DNA from: Planctomycetota bacterium
GTDB taxonomy: Bacteria > Planctomycetota > Phycisphaerae > UBA1845
DNA length: 6,179 bases
Reading direction: 5' to 3'
Assembly: GCA_022566435.1 (NCBI GenBank)
Contig: JADFIX010000273.1
Location: 1 to 6,179, forward strand
Under the pieces are notes generated by a model. The model was not told the origin of the DNA. It made no database searches and worked only from the letters and a program-made list of their open reading frames with translations. A program made the translations under genes and the position numbers. Shown one piece after another: positions 1 to 3,706 of the stretch. Numbering within the stretch: position 1 is the first letter of the stretch; every line of letters starts with the position of its first letter.

Positions 1-729
1 GGCGCGCAGGCAGAACGCTTTCAGGGAATCGAGCCCGCCCAGTTGGTCGAACGACTCGCCGCCCCGATGCAGCGTCAACAGGCCGCTTTTCTTTAGCATC
101 TGGCTCTTGAGTTCCCACACCGCGGGCGGCGTGATACGGGAATGACGCACCAACGACAGACTGAAGGCGTTTTCGGCTTCGTGCCGTGTCAGTCCGCTGG
201 CGGCGTCCAGCACGATTTCCAATTCGCCCCCTTCCGGCAGCTCTTCGTCTTCTGTGGCGATCCCCCGGGCAATCTCCGCGAGCTGTTCCCGAGACGGCAA
301 CTCGTGCTCGATCACGACGAACATCTTCTCCAGCTCAGTCGGAATCTGCACGATGGGCGACAGGATGACAACGATCGTGCGGTTCTGCTTGCCGGCGACG
401 ATTTGGCGGGACAGTGCCTGCACAATTTCCGCCGACTGCATGAAACGGTGGAAGTTCTGCAACACGAGAATCGCCGTCCCATCGGGCGTGGCGAGAGCGT
501 TCACGGCCCGGATGGCTGCGAGTGGATCGTTGCCCCCAGCGGAATCAACATCTTCGGATTGGCCCTGAAGGTTCAGTCCGGCGTCAACGTCCCACGTGGC
601 GAGTTGCCAGTCTTCGTCGCGGCACAATGTGGCGATTTCGGTGAGGGCGTCCTGGTGTTCGTGGGATTGCACCCACAAGCCGGTGAAACAGGCCCGCACG
701 TATTCGGAAAGTCGCTCTGAGATTGGCAT
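1..729 (-). CDS. Ycf46-like AAA+ ATPase, N-terminal part (runs off left edge)
   Basis: The minus strand is open from ATG at 729 to base 1 (243 codons, no stop), so the C-terminal part lies outside the window. Residues about 10-170 look like the degenerate ATPase-like N-terminal domain of Ycf46 proteins: a hydrophobic strand 'TAILVLQNFHRF' (86-97) sits where a Walker B strand would be, 'VVILSP' (120-125) where sensor 1 would be, followed by 'IPTELEKMF'. Residues 208-243 hold 'LKSQMLKKSGLL' and 'SFDQLGGLDSLKAF', the conserved entry into the true AAA+ domain. The Walker A motif would follow just past the edge, so ATP binding cannot be checked. AGGAG at 737-741 lies 7 bases before the ATG and fixes the start. 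Ycf46 proteins are soluble AAA+ proteins of poorly known function, known from cyanobacteria, plastids and many bacteria; the DUF1257 and DUF2997 genes nearby fit this family. Confidence 0.85.
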   Translation of the reverse strand, partial: MPISERLSEYVRACFTGLWVQSHEHQDALTEIATLCRDEDWQLATWDVDAGLNLQGQSEDVDSAGGNDPLAAIRAVNALATPDGTAILVLQNFHRFMQSAEIVQALSRQIVAGKQNRTIVVILSPIVQIPTELEKMFVVIEHELPSREQLAEIARGIATEDEELPEGGELEIVLDAASGLTRHEAENAFSLSLVRHSRITPPAVWELKSQMLKKSGLLTLHRGGESFDQLGGLDSLKAFCLRA

Positions 730-800
730 CAACGGTCTCCTGAAGAAGATTGCGAAGGTGGTACACTCTGTTGGTGTTCCACTTCGTGAGCGGATGAAAC
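730..800. promoter_or_regulatory. divergent intergenic region between the AAA+ and ADP-ribosylglycohydrolase genes
   Basis: Only 71 bases separate the divergent starts at 729 and 801, so start signals for both genes should lie here, unless the AAA+ gene is read through from DUF1257/DUF2997 across the antisense gene. On the plus strand TGGTACACT (759-767) resembles an extended -10 element, but there is no good -35 at the right distance. The AAA+ ribosome site (737-741) lies inside. The glycohydrolase has only a weak GAGCGGA before its start. The promoter role is inferred from gene layout. Confidence 0.35.
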
Positions 801-1862
801 ATGACGATCAGCAAGCGGTCAATCACGGGTTCCATCCTCGGAACGGCGGTGGGAGACGCGCTCGGCTTGCCTTACGAGGGCCTTTCCCGGAGACGGGCGA
901 AACGGGTCTTCGGCCAGCCGGATCGTCACCGGTTCGTGCTGGGGCATGGGATGGTCTCAGACGACACCGAACATACCTGCATAGTGGCCCAAGCCCTGAT
1001 CGCGTCCGGCGCCGATGCGGATGCGTTTTCCCAACAACTGGCGCGACGACTGCGGCTTTGGTTACTGAGTCTTCCGGCAGGAATCGGGTTGGCGACGCTC
1101 AAGTCCACATTAAGGCTCTGTGTGGGAGTCTCGCCGCAACGCAGCGGCGTCTTCTCAGCGGGCAACGGTCCGGCCATGCGGAGCGCAATCATCGGCGCCG
1201 CCCTTAACAATCCAGCTTTGCTAAAGCAATTTGTCCGCTCATCCACGCGCATCACCCATACCGATCCCAAAGCCGAATACGGGGCGCTTGCAGTCGCGTT
1301 GGCCGCCCGTCTCGCGAGCGGTCCTTCAGCCGTTGGAATACCTCAATACGTCGGCGAGCTGCGGAAGTTGCTTGATGACGAGCCCGCAGACGAGTTCTTC
1401 GAGTTGGTCGATCGGGTTGCAGAGAGCCTTGCATGTGGCGAATCGACAGACACGTTTGCGGCATCCTTGGGTCTGGAGAGAGGAGTGACCGGCTACGTTT
1501 ACCACACGGTTCCTGTCGCTCTGCACGCCTGGCTGAAGAATCAGCATGATTTCCGATCGGCAGTCACGGACGTGATCCGCTGCGGGGGTGATACGGACAC
1601 CACGGCGGCGATCGTGGGCGGCATCGTCGGCTGCGCGGTTGGGAAGGAAGGCATCCCGTCAGAATGGTTGACGCGACTGTGCGAATGGCCCCGAACCGTC
1701 ACCTGGATGGAAGACTTGGCCGGTAGGCTTTTCGAGACTCGAATCAACGATGTCACGGCCCGGCCGCCTCGATTACCAGTCTACGGAATCGTTCCGCGAA
1801 ATCTAGCTTTCATGGCGATCGTACTCGTCCACGCATTCCGGCGACTGCTTCCACCGTATTGA
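801..1862 (+). CDS. ADP-ribosylglycohydrolase (DraG/ARH family)
   Basis: A complete 353-residue protein of the ADP-ribosylglycohydrolase fold, an all-helical enzyme with two magnesium ions that removes ADP-ribose from proteins or small molecules. All landmark motifs are visible in order: 'GTAVGDALGLPYEG' (14-27), the metal-binding 'SDDTE' (53-57), 'GNGPAMR' (121-127), 'THTDP' (152-156) and the second metal site 'GGDTDTTAAIVGGIVG' (262-277). The active site therefore looks intact. The C-terminus (about 334-353, 'NLAFMAIVLVHAFRRLLPPY') is hydrophobic then basic, which could anchor it to the membrane; similar endings seem common in planctomycete members, from memory. ATG 801 is used because family similarity begins at once; its ribosome site is weak. 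The gene sits on the opposite strand inside an otherwise minus-strand cluster and ends 21 bases from the end of DUF2997. The substrate (arginine-, serine- or nucleotide-linked ADP-ribose) cannot be told. Confidence 0.93.
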   Translation: MTISKRSITGSILGTAVGDALGLPYEGLSRRRAKRVFGQPDRHRFVLGHGMVSDDTEHTCIVAQALIASGADADAFSQQLARRLRLWLLSLPAGIGLATLKSTLRLCVGVSPQRSGVFSAGNGPAMRSAIIGAALNNPALLKQFVRSSTRITHTDPKAEYGALAVALAARLASGPSAVGIPQYVGELRKLLDDEPADEFFELVDRVAESLACGESTDTFAASLGLERGVTGYVYHTVPVALHAWLKNQHDFRSAVTDVIRCGGDTDTTAAIVGGIVGCAVGKEGIPSEWLTRLCEWPRTVTWMEDLAGRLFETRINDVTARPPRLPVYGIVPRNLAFMAIVLVHAFRRLLPPY

Positions 1863-1871
1863 GGTAGACAC

Positions 1872-1899
1872 CCACGACCGACGTCATTGGATTTCGTGG
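1872..1899. other. possible short stem-loop at the convergent gene ends
   Basis: CCACGA (1872-1877) and TCGTGG (1894-1899) can pair across a 16-base loop, at the meeting point of the convergent glycohydrolase and DUF2997 genes. There is no U-tract on either side and the loop is long, so this is not a convincing intrinsic terminator. It may be chance. Confidence 0.15.
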
Positions 1900-2075
1900 T
1901 CAACGGATTGATTGGTCGATGTCTCGTGAAATTCAGCCGTTAGTTGCTCGCCGGCGCATTCGCCAAGTGCTTCTACAATGAACCGGCTCGCGTCCCGGCA
2001 TTCGGAACCGCTGAAGCCCTTCGTTTCGACCTGCGTTTGACCGGTGGGCGACACGACAATTTCGATGATCTTCAT
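1884..2075 (-). CDS. DUF2997 family protein
   Basis: A 63-residue protein. The N-terminal 'MKIIEIVVSPTGQTQVETKG' (1-20), then 'FSGSECRDASRFIVEALG' (21-38), match the DUF2997 pattern: a short beta hairpin followed by a cysteine-bearing helix, where the family has sequences like 'MKxIEIxVSPxGxxxxxxxGFxGxxC'. The tail 39-63 is polar and variable. Its ATG overlaps the DUF1257 stop as ATGA (2072-2075), so the two are translationally coupled. DUF2997 genes are typically found beside DUF1257 (Ycf35) and Ycf46-like genes; no biochemical function is established as far as I know. In such clusters an AAA+ gene often follows directly, but here the glycohydrolase lies between. The single conserved cysteine (Cys26) might be functional, but one cysteine alone says little. 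Confidence 0.85.
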   Translation of the reverse strand: MKIIEIVVSPTGQTQVETKGFSGSECRDASRFIVEALGECAGEQLTAEFHETSTNQSVDHEIQ

Positions 2076-2440
2076 GCGGTCGCCCCCACGTTAATTGTCA
2101 GCTTGATGGAACCGTCAGCGAGATCCTGCTCGGTGACGCTGTGGCCTTTCTTGCGGGCTTGGATCTTGGTCGCCTCGACGGCGTAGATTTGCAGGAAACG
2201 GTCGAACTGCTGCTGTTCGCCCCAGCGACCGTTGAAGTTGTCGAAGTCGATCTTGCCGGTATTGACGTCGCAGATAACTGGATACCGCCAGTCAGGAAGT
2301 TTCACTTGCCAGCCGGTTTTTGACCCGCTGAACAACTTTGCTTCGCCGTACACTGGCGCTTTGATTTGCAATCGCTGACACGCTGCGCGGATCGCGGCGG
2401 CGTCGCGAACCTCGGTCTGAATTTCAACAATGTGGCTCAA
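2072..2440 (-). CDS. DUF1257 (Ycf35-like) protein, TTG start
   Basis: A 122-residue soluble protein. It begins 'MSHIVEIQTEVRDAAAIRAA', the typical DUF1257/Ycf35 opening (MSHhxxIxTxhxD), followed by 'LFSGSKTGWQVKLPDWRYPV' (36-55), 'GKIDFDNFNGRWGEQQQFDR' (62-81), 'FLQIYAVE' (82-89) and a C-terminal 'KKGHSVTEQDLADGSIKLTI' (97-116). The first codon is TTG, not ATG. It is supported by the MSHI opening, by AAGGAG (2448-2453) 7 bases upstream, and by overlap with the lipoprotein stop (TTGA, 2437-2440). The downstream DUF2997 start overlaps its stop in the same way. Ycf35 proteins occur in cyanobacteria and plastids with unknown function; the DUF1257, DUF2997 and Ycf46 association suggests a common complex or pathway, which is an inference from neighbourhood. 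Confidence 0.88.
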   Translation of the reverse strand: MSHIVEIQTEVRDAAAIRAACQRLQIKAPVYGEAKLFSGSKTGWQVKLPDWRYPVICDVNTGKIDFDNFNGRWGEQQQFDRFLQIYAVEATKIQARKKGHSVTEQDLADGSIKLTINVGATA

Positions 2441-3054
2441 CGGTCGTCTCCTTGTTGGGTTGCCTCCTCCGGCGCCATTCCCGCTGTGGACAGCAACGGT
2501 GGTTCGGATTCGTTGATTACGGAGCCGTTCTCAATCGCCGGTCCGGCGCCTGGTCCGTTCAGCAGCCGAGGGTGCTCACTGACCAAGTCGTGGATCAGCA
2601 ATTCGTTTAGCTCCGCGTCCGACGCGTCGGCTCTGCGAAGCCCGAAGAGCACAAACACGCAGAATCCAACGACGACAACGGCGACCAACGCCACCCCGAT
2701 TGTTCTCGCGGCGGGAACAAGGATCGACTCCGTTCGACGCTCCTGGGCCATCTGCTTGCGTTCGGCTTCGAGCGTCTCAAAACCATCGCTCAGCGAAGCC
2801 CGCTCGGATTGGATTTCCTGATGGACCGCAATTATCTGTTTGCGGGCCTCGGCGTCCGCTTCGACCATCCGCCGCGTTCCCTCGGCCACTTCGCGGTTGA
2901 GTCGGGCCATCTCCGTATTCTGCTGAGCCTGTCGCTCGGCTGCCTGTATCGCCACTTCCGCGACCTGTTTGTGGCGGTCCTCTTCATCGCAGCCGACTAG
3001 CAAAGACAGGCCGCAGAGAGCCAGCAGCACATTACAACTGTTCGTTCGTGTCAT
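2437..3054 (-). CDS. predicted lipoprotein with coiled coil and one membrane helix
   Basis: A 205-residue protein not matched to a named family. A signal peptide (1-21) ends in the lipobox 'LLVGC', with Cys22 as the predicted lipidation site, followed by acidic DEED. Residues about 27-108 are rich in Ala, Glu, Arg and Gln with no Pro or Gly breaks except one Gly, and should form a long helix or coiled coil. Residues 113-139 ('VPAARTIGVALVAVVVVG' and following) are a clear membrane helix, followed by 'RR'. Residues 140-205 form an acidic, proline-containing tail without obvious fold. By the positive-inside rule the tail should be cytosolic and the coiled coil outside the inner membrane. GGAGG (3059-3063) lies 4 bases before the ATG. 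The gene overlaps the upstream small membrane gene by 23 bases and its stop overlaps the DUF1257 start, so it belongs to the same operon and may tether the soluble partners to the membrane (inference). Confidence 0.85.
   Translation of the reverse strand: MTRTNSCNVLLALCGLSLLVGCDEEDRHKQVAEVAIQAAERQAQQNTEMARLNREVAEGTRRMVEADAEARKQIIAVHQEIQSERASLSDGFETLEAERKQMAQERRTESILVPAARTIGVALVAVVVVGFCVFVLFGLRRADASDAELNELLIHDLVSEHPRLLNGPGAGPAIENGSVINESEPPLLSTAGMAPEEATQQGDDR
2448..2453 (-). promoter_or_regulatory. ribosome binding site fixing the TTG start of DUF1257
   Basis: AAGGAG on the minus strand, 7 bases before TTG 2440. It lies inside the last codons of the lipoprotein gene. With the TTGA stop/start overlap it explains how a non-ATG start is used. 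Confidence 0.65.
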
Positions 3055-3184
3055 TTGTCCTCCAATTCTTGAGCAGTGCCTTCAGCAACTTCTGCAAGGC
3101 CCGACGCAGCCGCGACTCGCGAACCAATGCGAGCACGGCCATGATCAGGGCTACCGCGAGCGCGGCAAAGACGAATGTTTCCAT
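3032..3184 (-). CDS. small single-span membrane protein (50 aa)
   Basis: A 50-residue protein beginning 'METFVFAALAVALIMAVLAL' (1-20), one membrane helix right at the N-terminus, then a strongly basic helix 'VRESRLRRALQKLLKALLKN' (21-40) and a polar end. No family is recognised. The frame extends upstream to 3271, but AAAGGAG (3197-3203), 12 bases before ATG 3184, and the hydrophobic opening favour the short form. It is the first gene of the minus-strand cluster and overlaps the lipoprotein start by 23 bases, which suggests coupling. The basic segment could lie along the inner face of the membrane or bind a partner or nucleic acid. It could also be a leader-like ORF whose translation only assists the lipoprotein gene, but the clean membrane-helix composition argues for a real product. 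Confidence 0.65.
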   Translation of the reverse strand: METFVFAALAVALIMAVLALVRESRLRRALQKLLKALLKNWRTNDTNEQL

Positions 3185-3209
3185 GCGATGATGAAACTCC
3201 TTTCGTGGG

Positions 3210-3299
3210 AAAAAGTAGACGGAGATTGACTGGAAATGACGACCAACACAGCGTCGAAAGCCGGTTCTCAACCGCTATCCGACTTCACCACTACTTTTT
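3210..3299. repeat. 9-bp inverted repeat, arms 72 bases apart
   Basis: AAAAAGTAG at 3210-3218 and its exact reverse complement CTACTTTTT at 3291-3299. The arms do not extend further. In a region of this size a 9-bp match has a moderate chance of arising by accident, so a regulatory role is only possible. The left arm lies close upstream of the cluster's first ribosome site. Confidence 0.25.
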
Positions 3300-3499
3300 G
3301 ACGCATTTCGCCCCAAAATTAAGGAACGCCGCGTCCGAAATCTGGGTGCATCGCGCCGTGTGACGTTTACGCAGCTTCAACGACCGGCAGGGTCGCACGA
3401 TTCCGGCCCGGCGCCCCGACCTCAGTGCGCCGAGCTACTTTACTGCGACGCTACGTTTGGTAAGGTTTGGGAAGTGTGCGATGGGGTGTGCACTAGCTC

Positions 3500-3504
3500 G
3501 GAGG
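3500..3504 (+). promoter_or_regulatory. ribosome binding site fixing the GTG start of the HTH protein
   Basis: GGAGG lies 8 bases before GTG 3513. This strong site selects the GTG over the in-frame upstream extension reaching back to 3360 and over the internal ATG at 3534. Confidence 0.65.
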
Positions 3505-3512
3505 TCATCATC

Positions 3513-3704
3513 GTGGGAAAGCTCCGCAAGTACATGACAATTAAAGAGGCCGCCGCCTACTTGGGCGTGTCGCCAAACACACTTCGGGCGTGGGGGGATC
3601 GAGGCGAGGTCAAGGAATACCGTAATCCGGCAAATAACTACCGGCTCTTTCGCAAGACGGACCTCGACCGGTTTCTCAAAAAGGTTGAGCGATCAGCGAG
3701 TTGA
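3513..3704 (+). CDS. MerR/excisionase-type helix-turn-helix DNA-binding protein (63 aa)
   Basis: A 63-residue winged-helix protein consisting of little more than the DNA-binding domain. Residues 8-27 '[20 protein letters not shown]' are the helix-turn-helix (the 'hhxxxEAAxhLGVSxxTLRxW' pattern of MerR/excisionase-like domains), followed by a wing '[12 protein letters not shown]' (36-47) and a final helix '[11 protein letters not shown]' (49-59). There is no effector-binding domain, unlike full-length MerR regulators. The start is GTG 3513 with GGAGG 8 bases upstream. The stop is 2 bases before the next ATG, so the two genes are co-transcribed. Its place before a restriction-modification gene suggests it controls expression of that system, as small C-proteins do in other RM systems. 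This is inference from context; excisionase is the alternative, but no integrase is in the window. Confidence 0.8.
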   Translation: MGKLRKYMTIKEAAAYLGVSPNTLRAWGDRGEVKEYRNPANNYRLFRKTDLDRFLKKVERSAS

Positions 3705-3706
3705 AT

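Larger units (their letters stand above)
3185..3512. other. intergenic region between the minus-strand cluster and the plus-strand HTH gene
   Basis: No convincing gene. Short open frames here lack ribosome sites and family resemblance. Promoters for the cluster to the left and the regulator gene to the right should both lie here, but no good -35/-10 pair is visible; TTGACG (3298-3303) is a possible -35 on the plus strand without a matching -10. AAAAAGTAG (3210-3218) is repeated inverted as CTACTTTTT (3291-3299). A 5-bp stem CGACC/GGTCG with a 5-base loop lies at 3381-3395, upstream of the regulator, and could be an operator or chance. Confidence 0.4.

Noticed and set aside
142..720. 192-codon open frame on the plus strand
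   Set aside because: It lies wholly antisense to the AAA+ gene, has no family resemblance, and is a by-product of GC-rich codon structure.
1863..1900. Intrinsic terminator between the convergent genes
   Set aside because: Only a 6-bp stem with a 16-base loop and no U-tract; kept as a low-confidence stem-loop only.
3185..3271. Upstream extension of the small membrane gene
   Set aside because: AAAGGAG precedes ATG 3184, and the extension would place a basic unstructured stretch before the membrane helix.
3175..3363. 62-codon open frame on the plus strand in the intergenic region
   Set aside because: No ribosome site, no family resemblance, begins inside the minus-strand gene; probably chance.
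3360..3512. Upstream extension of the HTH gene to a GTG at 3360
   Set aside because: The added 51 residues show no domain, and GGAGG 8 bases before GTG 3513 points to the shorter protein.
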